DNA of 64,000 nt from Pseudonocardiaceae bacterium (GCA_009379845.1 WHSZ01000026.1:1-64000); one strand, 5' to 3'; shown: positions 17,472 through 26,331, numbered from the stretch's first letter. Notes: a model not told the origin generated them from the sequence alone. Translations and numbers: made by a program.

Positions 17472-18734
17472 CTAGAACGTGAGCGGCTGACCGAGCAGGA
17501 GCCGCCCGGTGGACGCGGCGACCACCTCGTACTGCGCCGCGATATGGGTACGGAACATAGAGGCGTCGCGGTAGTACCGCTGCAGCCGCGAACCGCGCTT
17601 GGCCGCGCTGGTGCCCGCCGTGGCGAACATCAAGTCGATCGCGTCAAAGGACAACTTGGCTGCTTGCAAGAGGACGCCGCGCAGTCGCGCGTCGTCTTCC
17701 GGGGTGAACGGTTCGCCGTGCTCCTCCCACCGCCGGCACTTGTCCATATAGGACTCGCCGGCGGAGTGCAGCAGCCGCTCCGCCGCGTCGGTTCGCCCGA
17801 GCAGTTCACCAAGCCAGCGCTGGAAATCCGGGGATTCGGTACGTGGCACCGGGGGCGGCACGCTGGTCCGTTTGGTGTGGATGAGCTGCTCGTACTCGTC
17901 GAGCGCGGCGCGGGCGGCGCCGACCTGAGTGGCGACCAGCTCGCCGTTGAAGAAGGTCAGCAGCCGTCCGAGATACATCGGGTTGCCGTGCAGCCGGTAG
18001 CCGACCGTCCCTTCCGGACCGATCTCGAAGTCCTTCCAGTTGAAGTGCTCGGCGAGCCGTGCCGGCACGAAGGCATCCTCCACGACTACGGTGTTCGACC
18101 CGGTCGCCTGCAACCCGAGCGTCGCCCCGCCGCCCCAGTCGTCCAGCACGATGAAGTCCGCGCGCGGGATGACCACCATCAGCGGCACGCCGCGTCCCTG
18201 GTCGTCTGGGGCTTCCGGGTCCGGCGAGACCGCGACCGCCATGAGGTGTGTCGCGTGGGTGATCCCCGAGCAGTAGTCCCAGCGGCCGCTGACCCGAAAC
18301 CCGCCGTCCACCGGAGTGGCCGTGCCGGTAGGCGCGGTGCGCGACGGCGCGACGAAATGCCCGTCCGGACCGAACAGTTCGGCCTGCGCGCGCTCCGAGT
18401 AGAACGCCCCGACCTGCATGGCATGCCCCGCGGCGAGGCATAACCCCCATCCGGTGCCCGGATCGCCACGGGCGATCTCCACGACGACCCGGAACAGCGT
18501 ATCGAGCCCGAACTCGTAACCACCGAACCGCCGGGGCTGCAGGATGCGGTAGAAGCCGGCCGCCGTGAACGCCTGATGCATCTCGACGGAGTAGCCGCCC
18601 CGTTCCTCCGCGGCGTCGGCCTCGTCCCGCAGCACGTCCCGCATCGCGGCGGCGCGAACGACCAGATCGTCCGGACCGATATTCGGATCCGGTACCGGGA
18701 TGTGCGTGGCCGATACATCGCGGACGGTGGACAT
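17472..18734 (-). CDS. Acyl-CoA dehydrogenase-fold flavin monooxygenase, copy 1
   Basis: A 420-residue protein with the acyl-CoA dehydrogenase fold but the sequence style of two-component flavin monooxygenases such as HsaA. Visible segments are FYRILQPRRFGGYEFG (about residues 61-76), WDYCSGITHATHLMAV in the middle beta domain and RYYRDASMFRTHIAAQYEV near the C-terminus. No acyl-CoA dehydrogenase catalytic Glu context is evident. Such enzymes hydroxylate aromatic or heterocyclic rings using reduced flavin from a separate reductase; no flavin reductase gene is seen in this window. It heads the operon with the dehydrogenase and transporter and is divergent from a GntR regulator. A paralogue lies at 21463-22704. 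Confidence 0.82.
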   Translation of the reverse strand: MSTVRDVSATHIPVPDPNIGPDDLVVRAAAMRDVLRDEADAAEERGGYSVEMHQAFTAAGFYRILQPRRFGGYEFGLDTLFRVVVEIARGDPGTGWGLCLAAGHAMQVGAFYSERAQAELFGPDGHFVAPSRTAPTGTATPVDGGFRVSGRWDYCSGITHATHLMAVAVSPDPEAPDDQGRGVPLMVVIPRADFIVLDDWGGGATLGLQATGSNTVVVEDAFVPARLAEHFNWKDFEIGPEGTVGYRLHGNPMYLGRLLTFFNGELVATQVGAARAALDEYEQLIHTKRTSVPPPVPRTESPDFQRWLGELLGRTDAAERLLHSAGESYMDKCRRWEEHGEPFTPEDDARLRGVLLQAAKLSFDAIDLMFATAGTSAAKRGSRLQRYYRDASMFRTHIAAQYEVVAASTGRLLLGQPLTF

Positions 18735-18846
18735 GCTGGCACTCCCCTCACGTCATCGGCAGGTGGGCGCCATTTGTATGATGATCCTACCGTGTGCTTA
18801 GCCACGGTCAATGGTGAACTTCCGCGCTTTCGCCCGCCATGCGGGC

Positions 18847-18882
18847 CAACGCGAGCGCTGGCTGGCCCCAGCGCTCGCGTTG
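18847..18882. promoter_or_regulatory. Perfect 15-bp inverted repeat upstream of GntR regulator 1
   Basis: CAACGCGAGCGCTGG (18847-18861) and CCAGCGCTCGCGTTG (18868-18882) are perfect complements around a 6-base loop. The element is in the divergent region between monooxygenase copy 1 and the GntR gene, 34 bases before the proposed GTG start. It could be an operator, an attenuator in the regulator leader or a transcription barrier. Confidence 0.6.
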
Positions 18883-18915
18883 ATTGTCGGACCAGCCTCC
18901 CGTAATCTGGCCTTT

Positions 18916-19653
18916 GTGATCACACCAGGCAAGGCCGGCACCGAGGGCGGCAGCTCACCGGGGTCCGCGAGCCTGGCAACGCAGGTCGGGCGGATCGCCG
19001 CTCCGCTGCGTCAGCAGGTGCTCGACGTGTTGCGCCAAGCCATCCTGACGTTCCACTACAAGCCGGGTCAGCGGCTGATCGAGCGCGAGCTCGTCGACGA
19101 GATCGGGGTGTCCCGCACGACGATCCGCGAGGTGCTCAGGGAACTCGCCGCGGAAGGACTGGTGAAGACCATCCCGCAGAAGGGCGCCGTCGTGGTGGTG
19201 CCTTCCGCGCAGGAGGCCATCGAGCTCTACGAGCTACGCGCCACGCTGGAGGCCCTCGCGGTGCGGCGGTTCGTCGAGCAGGCCTCCGACGCTCAGGTCG
19301 CGGAATTGCGAGCGGCTGTCGAGCGACTCGCCGACGTGGTCGCCGACGGGGGCGGCATCCTCGCCATGCTGAAGGCCAAGGATCGGTTCTACGACGTGCT
19401 ACTTCGCGGTTGTGGCAACCGTTCGGTGCACAGCACGCTGGCCAGCCTGCAGGCAAGGGTGAGCCTGCTGCGGGCGACCTCGCTGTCCCAGGCCAACCGG
19501 AGCGAGCACGCGCTGGACGAGATCCGGGCGATCATGACCGCGATCGCCGATCGGAACGCTGAGGCCGCGGTTCGGGCCTGCACGTATCACATCGAGCAGG
19601 CCAAACGGGCCGGGTTGGAAGGCCTCGCGTCGTCCACCGAGCTCCGGCTGTAG
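18916..19653 (+). CDS. GntR-family regulator, FCD type, copy 1
   Basis: A 245-residue regulator. The N-terminal winged helix is PLRQQVLDVLRQAIL through VSRTTIREVLRELAAEGLV, and the C-terminal FCD ligand domain contains ELRATLEALAVRRFVEQAS, KDRFYDVLLRGCGNR (metal-binding region) and a late ACTYHIEQAKRAG. GTG at 18916 is preferred; an in-frame ATG at 18811 would run through the 15-bp inverted repeat. It is divergent from monooxygenase copy 1, the usual geometry for a local repressor responding to a pathway acid. It is paralogous to the next gene, with the motif REVLRELA shared. Confidence 0.88.
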   Translation: MITPGKAGTEGGSSPGSASLATQVGRIAAPLRQQVLDVLRQAILTFHYKPGQRLIERELVDEIGVSRTTIREVLRELAAEGLVKTIPQKGAVVVVPSAQEAIELYELRATLEALAVRRFVEQASDAQVAELRAAVERLADVVADGGGILAMLKAKDRFYDVLLRGCGNRSVHSTLASLQARVSLLRATSLSQANRSEHALDEIRAIMTAIADRNAEAAVRACTYHIEQAKRAGLEGLASSTELRL

Positions 19654-19717
19654 CAGGCGTTGTCGGCGCCGGATCGCCTCATTGATCGTATGATCGCCGG
19701 GCCGTAGCCTGAACTCC

Positions 19718-20479
19718 GTGGAGCGGAGTGGCTCTGGGTTTGATCCCGATGGGCGTGATCGCGATGCGCCGGATCCCGAGGCCGGGCGGGAACCTGATCT
19801 CAGGCTCATGCTGGCCGGTGTCCTGGAACCCTTGCGGCGGCAGGTGTACGACACGTTGCGCCGATCGATTCTGGAGTTCCGCATCAAACCGGGTGAGCGG
19901 CTGCCGGAGCGAGAAATCGCCGAACGGACCGGCGCCCCACCGGCCACCGTCCGCGAGGTGCTGCGCGAGCTCGCCGAGGACGGCATCGTCGAGACCACCC
20001 CGGACAACGGTGCGGTGGTCACGGTGCCCTCCCCCCGCGAAGCCATCGAACTCGACGAAACCAGGAACGCCATCGAGTCGCTCGCCGTTCGACGATTCGT
20101 GCAGAACGCGTCGGACTCGCAGATCGACGCGCTGCGTCGGGCGTTGCGCGAGTTCCAGCGGGCGGTCGTGGACCGCGCCAGCCCGGCCGAACTGCTGAAG
20201 GCGCGCGATCGGTTCTACATCGTGCTGCTCCGCGCGGCGGGACAGATCACCGCGCTCTCGTTGCTAGCCGGGTTGTACGGCAAGGTCATTCTGGTGATGT
20301 CCCGGTCGCTGTCCGAGCCGGGCAGGGCGGGCGACACCGCCAGGGAATTCCAGCGGATCTTCGACGCGCTGGCCGCGCGGGACGCGGAGGCCGCCGTCCG
20401 GGCGTGTTCCCATCACCTCGAGCAGACCACCACCGCGGGGCTACGCGGTCTGGCCGCTTCCGGCGTCACCGCTCCCTGA
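19718..20479 (+). CDS. GntR-family regulator, FCD type, copy 2
   Basis: A 253-residue FCD-type GntR protein closely similar to copy 1. The winged helix spans PLRRQVYDTLRRSILEF to ATVREVLRELAEDGIV, and the FCD part has ESLAVRRFVQNASDSQ, KARDRFYIVLLRAAG and the terminal ACSHHLEQTTTAG with ligand-domain His. GTG is the start. GTATGAT occurs just upstream, as it does upstream of the copy 1 regulator and monooxygenase, suggesting a shared operator half-site. Its last 39 bases overlap the 3' end of the convergent alpha/beta hydrolase gene. Confidence 0.88.
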   Translation: MERSGSGFDPDGRDRDAPDPEAGREPDLRLMLAGVLEPLRRQVYDTLRRSILEFRIKPGERLPEREIAERTGAPPATVREVLRELAEDGIVETTPDNGAVVTVPSPREAIELDETRNAIESLAVRRFVQNASDSQIDALRRALREFQRAVVDRASPAELLKARDRFYIVLLRAAGQITALSLLAGLYGKVILVMSRSLSEPGRAGDTAREFQRIFDALAARDAEAAVRACSHHLEQTTTAGLRGLAASGVTAP

Positions 20480-21466
20480 AACGCCTACCGACGTCAGCCA
20501 GTCCAGCACCACCCGAAGCGTCGCCATGTTGTTGCGCTCGAACATCAGCCCGTGCCCGTTGCCACGCACGCCATGCTCGGCAAGCCGTACCTCGGTCGCG
20601 TCGCAACCCGCCGCGCGCAGGAACTCAACGACCTGCGGGCCGAACTCCGCGAACGCGGACGCCTCCGCGGTCAGCACCGCGATCGGGATGCCGGACAACC
20701 GGGGCAGCTCGAACCGCCCACCGGCCAGCTCCGCGGGATCGGCCACCGCGGGCTGATACGTCATCGGAGCCGCGGTCAGCCCCCACGGCAGCACCGGGCC
20801 GCCGTGCGGATCGGCCAGAAACGGTGGCCCCATCGGCTCGATGGCGACCAGCGCGCGGATCAGCTCGGGGCGCGCGTCGGCTGCCAGCCAACCACCCGGC
20901 GCGCCGGCGGAATGCGTAACGACGATCGCCGGGCCGGCGCTCTCGAGCAGTTTGGTGAGCCGGTCCGCATCCAGCGCCTGGCCAGCGCCGAGATCCGCGA
21001 GCATCGGCCCGGTCGGCGCGGCCACCTGGTCGAACAGCGGATCGTCGAGCCCGCCGTCACCCGGCCACTGGGTGTGCCCTTCCCGCCCCGGCGCGAACAG
21101 CTCGCGGAGGGCCTGGTAGCTGAACGGTGACCCCATCTCGCCGAGCACGGCTGGATGATGCGGAGAGCGCCCGTGGCCGGGACGGTCCACTGTGTACACC
21201 AGGTATCCCTCGCGAACCAGTTGGCCCGCCCAGCCCGGCCTGCCGTCCGGGGTGCCGAGCCAGTCGGTGCCCTGACCGCCGCCACCGTGCACCAGCACGA
21301 TCGGCGCCGGGCGGGTGATCCGCTCGGGTGCTTCCCAGCCGACGTACATCGGCCCGCGCGGCACCAGGCCTCCCGCGTAGCCGGCGCGTTCGGTGCCGAC
21401 CCAGAAGAATCCGCGCCGGGAGGTGAGCAACTCGCCGCCTGGCGGCACCGGTGGCTCGGCGGTCAC
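20441..21466 (-). CDS. Alpha/beta hydrolase
   Basis: A 341-residue hydrolase. IVLVHGGGGQGTDWLG provides the oxyanion region, VVTHSAGAPGGW the nucleophile elbow (Ser in HSAGA), and HGVRGNGHGLMFERNN a likely catalytic His near the C-terminus. It has a long cap region with DGGLDDPLFDQVAAP. The GTG start at 21466 overlaps the stop of monooxygenase copy 2 by 4 bases (GTGA), so the two are translationally coupled and probably act in sequence, for example hydrolysis of an ester or C-C bond made by oxygenation (inference). The 3' end overlaps the convergent GntR gene. Confidence 0.87.
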   Translation of the reverse strand: MTAEPPVPPGGELLTSRRGFFWVGTERAGYAGGLVPRGPMYVGWEAPERITRPAPIVLVHGGGGQGTDWLGTPDGRPGWAGQLVREGYLVYTVDRPGHGRSPHHPAVLGEMGSPFSYQALRELFAPGREGHTQWPGDGGLDDPLFDQVAAPTGPMLADLGAGQALDADRLTKLLESAGPAIVVTHSAGAPGGWLAADARPELIRALVAIEPMGPPFLADPHGGPVLPWGLTAAPMTYQPAVADPAELAGGRFELPRLSGIPIAVLTAEASAFAEFGPQVVEFLRAAGCDATEVRLAEHGVRGNGHGLMFERNNMATLRVVLDWLTSVGVSGSGDAGSGQTA

Positions 21467-22704
21467 GACGCGTCGATGCCGAGGTGTAGCTGGGCAAGGC
21501 GGCGATACAGCGGATCCCGGTAGGCGGTGTTGCGGTGACAGGCGCACATGGACAGGTCCCGGTAGAGCCGTTCGAAGCGGGTACCGGCCCGGATGGTGCT
21601 GGCGCCGACGCTGCGGAACAGGTCCTGCTCAACGGTTTCCCACACCTGCACCATGATCTCGCGGGCGATCACGCCGACCCGCTGCTCATCCTCCGCGCTG
21701 TACGGCTCGCCACCGTTCGCGGTGCGCTCGCACAGTTCCGCGTGCTCGTCGGCGCACCGCAGCAACGCGGCCTCCGCGGTGGCAAGCTTGCCGAACGCCG
21801 CTCCGTACCAGCGCTGGAAATCCCCGTCCTCGATGCGGGGGACCATCGGCGGTAGCGGGGTTTTCCTGGTGCGCATCTGATTCTCGTACTCGTCGAGCGC
21901 GTTGTACCCACCACCGACCATTATCGCGGCCAACGACAGCGTGAACACCCCGAGCGACCGTCCACAGTAGACCGGGTTGCCGTGCAAGGTGAGCCCTGGA
22001 GTCCCGTCGCTGACGTCCACGTCGACCATGCTGGTGCGTTCCAGCACGTAGTGCCGCGGGAGACGGCCGTCGGTGAACCGGATGCTGTGCGAACCGCTGC
22101 CGCGCAATCCCAGCGTGTCGCCCCAGTCGTCCAGCATGGTCCACTCGCTGCGCGGCGCCACGTAGAGCAGCATCTGCCCCTCGGCCTCGTCCGGCGGCAC
22201 TCCCTCCGGCAACGCCTGGCCCATGAAGTGCGTCGAGTACGGGACACCGGAGCAGTAGCCGACGGTGCCGTTCAGAACCCAGCCGTTAGTCGAGCGCTTG
22301 GCGATCACCGATGGCGAAGCGACCGAGGCGGCGCGGAAGTCCCCTTCACCGAAGACTTCTCGCTGCGTTCGCTCGCCGAAGTAGGACCCGACCTGCAGCG
22401 CGTGGCCGGAAGCAAGGCCCATGCACCACGCGGTGGACACGCAGCCACGCGCCAGTTCCAGCAACACCCGGACGAAGGTCGGCACGTCGAACTCGTAACC
22501 GCCGTACCGTCGCGGTATGAAGAGCCGGTAGAAGCCGGCATCGTCGAACGCCTTGTGCATTTCCGGCGAGTAGTAGGTCCGCTCCTCGGCCTCGGCCTGC
22601 GCCTCGACCAGCCTCGGCCGAAGCTCGACGGCGCGCTGGATCAGCTGGTTGGGCGTCAGATCGGGCTCCGGTGGCGCGGTACCCGTGGCGGAGCTGGTGG
22701 ACAC
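21463..22704 (-). CDS. Acyl-CoA dehydrogenase-fold flavin monooxygenase, copy 2
   Basis: A 413-residue paralogue of the protein at 17472-18734. Corresponding segments are FYRLFIPRRYGGYEFD, VGYCSGVPYSTHFMGQ, LDDWGDTLGLRGSGSHS and RLYRDLSMCACHRNTAYRD. As in copy 1, the overall layout is that of HsaA-like reduced-flavin-dependent hydroxylases rather than true acyl-CoA dehydrogenases. It is the first gene of a two-gene operon with the coupled alpha/beta hydrolase. The partner flavin reductase must be encoded elsewhere. The duplication with separate partners suggests two steps or two related substrates. Confidence 0.82.
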   Translation of the reverse strand: MSTSSATGTAPPEPDLTPNQLIQRAVELRPRLVEAQAEAEERTYYSPEMHKAFDDAGFYRLFIPRRYGGYEFDVPTFVRVLLELARGCVSTAWCMGLASGHALQVGSYFGERTQREVFGEGDFRAASVASPSVIAKRSTNGWVLNGTVGYCSGVPYSTHFMGQALPEGVPPDEAEGQMLLYVAPRSEWTMLDDWGDTLGLRGSGSHSIRFTDGRLPRHYVLERTSMVDVDVSDGTPGLTLHGNPVYCGRSLGVFTLSLAAIMVGGGYNALDEYENQMRTRKTPLPPMVPRIEDGDFQRWYGAAFGKLATAEAALLRCADEHAELCERTANGGEPYSAEDEQRVGVIAREIMVQVWETVEQDLFRSVGASTIRAGTRFERLYRDLSMCACHRNTAYRDPLYRRLAQLHLGIDAS

Positions 22705-22890
22705 GGTGAACCTCCCTTACCCGGCGCCGGCCGAGAACTAGTCGGTTCGTCCGACAATCACTGAATACCCAGGAATTGTCAACAGAAATGGCGACGATTC
22801 TTCGGTGAACGGCGATGGTGGTGCGGGTAGCACCGTATGACGATCTGGCAATTCACCGGAATGTCGTGGTGCTGCGCTACTGTTTCAACC

Positions 22891-23598
22891 GTGGCGTTAG
22901 GCGAGAATCGCTACCGGGAGCTGCGACCACCGCGCTCGGCCGGGGTGCTGACCTGCGTGTGGTCGCGTTCGGTCGCGCTCGACGCTCCGGCCTATCGCGT
23001 GGTCCCGGACGGCTGCGTGGATGTGATCTTCTCCGGTGATGCGCTGCTGGTCGCCGGCCCGGACACCACGCACCACGCGACCACGATGCGCGGCGAGCTG
23101 GTTGGCGCGCGCTTTCTGCCCGGCGCGGGTTCCGCGGTGCTCGGTGTGGGGATGCACGCGCTGCGCGACGCCCGCATCGAGCTGGCCGAGGTGTGGCCCG
23201 CCGCGCGGGTGCGGGTGCTCACCGAGCGACTGGCAGAGGCGGGCGCCGTGCACGGCCAGCGCATCCTCGCGGAGGCGCTCACCACGGAGGAACCCGTCCT
23301 CGACCCGATCGTGCCTGGGGTGCGGGCGCTGGCCGCCCGGCAGCGCCCGGTCGCCGAGATCGCGGACGCCGTGGGTTTTGGCGAGCGGCAACTACATCGG
23401 CGGTGCCTCGACGCGTTCGGCTACGGGGCCAAGACGCTGACCAGGGTGCTGCGCTTCCACCGGGCGCTCGCCCGAGCTCGCGACGGTGTGGATCTCGCTC
23501 GTGTCGCGCACGACTGCGGCTACGCCGACCAGGCGCATCTGGCCAGGGAGGTACGAGAACTGGCCGGGGCGCCACTGTCCACGCTGCGCGCGGAGTGA
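22891..23598 (+). CDS. AraC-family transcriptional regulator
   Basis: A 235-residue protein with an N-terminal DUF6597-like sensor domain (PAYRVVPDGCVDVIFSGDAL) and a C-terminal double helix-turn-helix (RQRPVAEIADAVGFGERQLH and ARVAHDCGYADQAHLAREV). Translation probably begins at the GTG at 22891; an ATG at 22837 in the same frame would add 18 residues of unrelated composition. It is divergent from monooxygenase copy 2 and could control that operon, but the two genes are separated by about 185 bases and no clear operator was identified. Confidence 0.85.
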   Translation: MALGENRYRELRPPRSAGVLTCVWSRSVALDAPAYRVVPDGCVDVIFSGDALLVAGPDTTHHATTMRGELVGARFLPGAGSAVLGVGMHALRDARIELAEVWPAARVRVLTERLAEAGAVHGQRILAEALTTEEPVLDPIVPGVRALAARQRPVAEIADAVGFGERQLHRRCLDAFGYGAKTLTRVLRFHRALARARDGVDLARVAHDCGYADQAHLAREVRELAGAPLSTLRAE

Positions 23599-23645
23599 CG
23601 CGAAGATGCCCTCGCCGGGGACTTCCGTGGTCGGCCGGGCCGTGC

Positions 23646-24470
23646 TCACAGGTCCTTGTGGAAGCGGAGGAGTTCCTGGGCGAAGGCCTCCGGGTTGTCT
23701 TCGGGCGAGAAGTGGCCGGCTTCGGGGATGAACCGGAGTTCCGCCCCCGGGATGGCGGACTCCAGTTCGCGGGCCTTCGCAGGCGGAAACCACGCGTCGT
23801 TGTCACCCCAGAGCAACCGCACGGGCATCGTCAGCCGGTCCAGCCGGGACACCAGCGGGGCGGCGAGGTCCTCGTCGAAACGGGCAACCGCCCGCCAGTA
23901 CGCCGCGACACCCTGCTCGCCGCGCCACGGCGACAGGTACCCGGCGAAGATCTCGGCATCCATCGGCCGGTGCGTCGTCTGCGCGAGATGTGCGGCGATC
24001 ATCCCTTCCGCGATGTGCGGCGGTAGCTGACGCATCGTTCCCATGTTCTCCCGCGCGAGCCGGGAGAAGTCGGTGATGAAGGGCGGGATGACCGCCGCGT
24101 CGGCGAGGACCAGCCCGCCGATGTCCAGACCTTCGAAGAAGTGCGCGCGCAGCGCGAAGATCGGGGCGAAATCGAAGGCCACCACCGTTGGCGCAGCGAT
24201 ATTCCAGTGCTCGAACAGTTCCGGTAACCGGCGGGCCTGCTCGTCCCAGGAGATGTTCTGACCAGGGTAACTGTCCGAGCGGCCGTAGCCCGGCCAGTCG
24301 AACACGTAGACCCGGTGCTGTGCGCGGAGATGCGGCACCACATTCCGCCAGATGAACGACCAGTTGGGTGTGCCGTGCAGCAGCACGATCGGTGGCCCGT
24401 CGCCGAACGCGTCCCAGCGGATCGTGCCCTGCGGCGACGAGAACGTCTGCGAGAGGTTCCAGTCGGTCAT
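23646..24470 (-). CDS. Alpha/beta hydrolase, haloalkane-dehalogenase-like
   Basis: A 274-residue alpha/beta hydrolase. IVLLHGTPNWSFIWRNVVPH is the oxyanion segment shared with haloalkane dehalogenases and epoxide hydrolases. The nucleophile elbow reads VVAFDFAPIFALR, with Asp where dehalogenases have the D of QDWGG. LLWGDNDAWFPP and PEAGHFSPEDNPEAF give the acid and His of the triad. An Asp nucleophile points to dehalogenase or epoxide-hydrolase chemistry, but the Trp that stabilises halide after the nucleophile is Phe. The ATG at 24470 begins MTDWNLSQTF. It is divergent from a GlxA-type regulator. Confidence 0.82.
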   Translation of the reverse strand: MTDWNLSQTFSSPQGTIRWDAFGDGPPIVLLHGTPNWSFIWRNVVPHLRAQHRVYVFDWPGYGRSDSYPGQNISWDEQARRLPELFEHWNIAAPTVVAFDFAPIFALRAHFFEGLDIGGLVLADAAVIPPFITDFSRLARENMGTMRQLPPHIAEGMIAAHLAQTTHRPMDAEIFAGYLSPWRGEQGVAAYWRAVARFDEDLAAPLVSRLDRLTMPVRLLWGDNDAWFPPAKARELESAIPGAELRFIPEAGHFSPEDNPEAFAQELLRFHKDL

Positions 24471-24570
24471 TCCTGCACCCTTTCGTAGCGAGGCTGTACA
24501 ACACCCATGCTGATCGCCCGGATCCACGGGCACGACTGGCGTCAGCGACCACTTTCGCTAAGATATCGCC

Positions 24571-25565
24571 ATGTCTCCCGCGCCAGCCTCTCCCCCGGCA
24601 CCGACCGTGTCGGTACTCGCGTACCAGGGCATGTCCGCGTTCGAGACCGGCATCGTCACCGAGGTGTTCGGCCTTGTCTGGCCGGAGCTCGAGGTGAGGT
24701 GGTACGAGCTCACGATCTGCGCGGAACGTCCCGGCTCGGTCGGCGTGGTCGGCGGGGCGACGCTGTCCACCCCGCACGGCCTGGACGAGCTGGCGGCGGC
24801 GCGGACGGTGATCATCCCGAGCGTCAGCGACGTGACCGTGGACCCCAGCCCGGATCTGGTGGCCGCTCTCCGCGTCGCCCACCAGCGGGGTGCCCGCGTG
24901 GTATCGATCTGCACCGGGGCCTTCGCGCTGGCCGCCGCCGGGTTGCTGGATGGCCGCCGCGCCACCACCCACTGGCGCTATGCCGACCTGCTACGCCGCC
25001 GGTACCCGGCGGTCGAGGTGGATGCCGGCCCGCTCTACATCGACGACCACGACGTGCTGACCAGCGCCGGGTGCGCGGCCGGCCTGGACCTGTGCCTGCA
25101 CCTGGTCCGCAAGGACTTCGGTGCCAGCATCGCCAACGCCATCGCGCGCAGGCTGGTGATCCCACCGCACCGGGACGGCGGCCAGGCCCAGTACATCGAA
25201 ACGCCCGTCACCGCCGGACCGGACGACGATCGGATCGCGGGCAGCATGACCTGGGCGATGAACAATCTGACCGAACCCATCACCGTGCGGACGCTGGCAC
25301 GCCAGGCGAGCATGTCGGCGCGAACGTACCTGCGGCACTTCGCTCGATGCACCGGCACCAGCCCGATCCGCTGGCTGATCGCGCAACGGGTCCAGGCGAG
25401 CCTCACGCTGCTGGAGACCACCAACACCCCGATCGAGGAGATCGCGACGCGGTGGGGTTCGAGACGCCGGTGACCTACCGGCACCACTTCAGCCAAGCTA
25501 TGCACACGTCGCCATCCGCGTACCGCCGAACATTTCAACGGCGGGGCAGCCTCAACGGTAGGTGA
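24571..25565 (+). pseudogene. GlxA-family AraC regulator, apparent 3' frameshift
   Basis: N-terminal DJ-1/PfpI-like domain (SVLAYQGMSAFETGIVTEVF, and VVSICTGAFALAAAGLLDGR with the pseudo-nucleophile Cys) followed by an AraC-type DNA-binding domain (VRTLARQASMSARTYLRHFA). The frame ends early at 25473 after IEEIATRWGSRRR. The expected second helix-turn-helix (AVGFETPVTYRHHFSQAM) is in another frame and runs to 25565. One missing base around 25450 (GCGACGCGG for GCGACGGCGG) explains this; restored length is 331 residues. Without the second HTH, DNA binding should be impaired. It is divergent from the dehalogenase-like hydrolase. Confidence 0.85.
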
Positions 25566-26331
25566 AGTTCGGCTGCCGGCGTTCCAGGAAGGCAGCCACG
25601 CCCTCGGCGTAGTCCTCGCCGCGGATCGCCTCAGATCGGATCTGCTCGATCTCCTCGTCGGTGTCTTGTTGCCCCCCAACGATTTTCTGGATGACGTGGT
25701 TGATGCCGCGCACCGCGAACTGGGAGCGGGAGCAGAGCGTCGCGGCGAACTCGAGCGTTTTCTCCGTCACGCTCTCGGCCGGGAACACGTCCTGCACCAG
25801 CCCGATTTCGCGCGCCCTCGCGGCGTCGATCAGCTGCCCGGACAGCAGGAAGTGCCGGGCGTGCGCCTGGCCGACAAGCGACACGAGCTGCCGGGTGGAC
25901 TCGAAGTCGTAGACGATGCCCAGCTTGCTCGGGGTGATGCCGAACCGCGCATCGTCCGCGGCGAACCGGAAGTCGCAGGCGACGGAGATCTCGCAGCCCC
26001 CGCCGATGCAGTTGCCCTTGATCAGCGCGATGCTGGGCTTGCGCATCGCGGCCAACGCCCGCACCGTGCCGTCCACGGCCTTGTCGTAGGCGGCCGCGCC
26101 GTCCGCCGAGGAGCGTAGCGTCTGGAATTCGCCGATGTCCGCGCCCGCGGAGAAGTCGGTGCCTTCGCCGGAAAGCACCAGGACCTTCACGGATGGGTCG
26201 GACTCGACGTCCGACACCACGGACGGGATCGCCGACCACATCTCGTAGCTGATCGCGTTTTTCTTTTCCGGCCGCGTGAACACCAGTCGTGCGATGTCAC
26301 CGTCTCGCACCAATTCCAGCCCGTCGCTCAT
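25552..26331 (-). CDS. Enoyl-CoA hydratase/isomerase-family protein
   Basis: A 259-residue crotonase-fold protein. ARLVFTRPEKKNAIS, GTDFSAGADIGEFQ (oxyanion-forming AGAD), and IKGNCIGGGCEISVACDFRF with SKLGIVYDFES are the usual segments. The position of the first catalytic Glu of true hydratases (GGGCELA context) is GGGCEIS, so that Glu is present, while the second acidic position is in GIVYDFES. Hydratase activity is possible but other crotonase chemistry cannot be excluded. Its stop region overlaps the 3' end of the frameshifted regulator by 14 bases. Confidence 0.88.
   Translation of the reverse strand: MSDGLELVRDGDIARLVFTRPEKKNAISYEMWSAIPSVVSDVESDPSVKVLVLSGEGTDFSAGADIGEFQTLRSSADGAAAYDKAVDGTVRALAAMRKPSIALIKGNCIGGGCEISVACDFRFAADDARFGITPSKLGIVYDFESTRQLVSLVGQAHARHFLLSGQLIDAARAREIGLVQDVFPAESVTEKTLEFAATLCSRSQFAVRGINHVIQKIVGGQQDTDEEIEQIRSEAIRGEDYAEGVAAFLERRQPNFTYR

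Noticed and set aside
18811..18915. N-terminal extension of the first FCD regulator
   Set aside because: It would translate through the 15-bp perfect inverted repeat and shows no similarity to GntR N-termini; the GTG at 18916 fits better.
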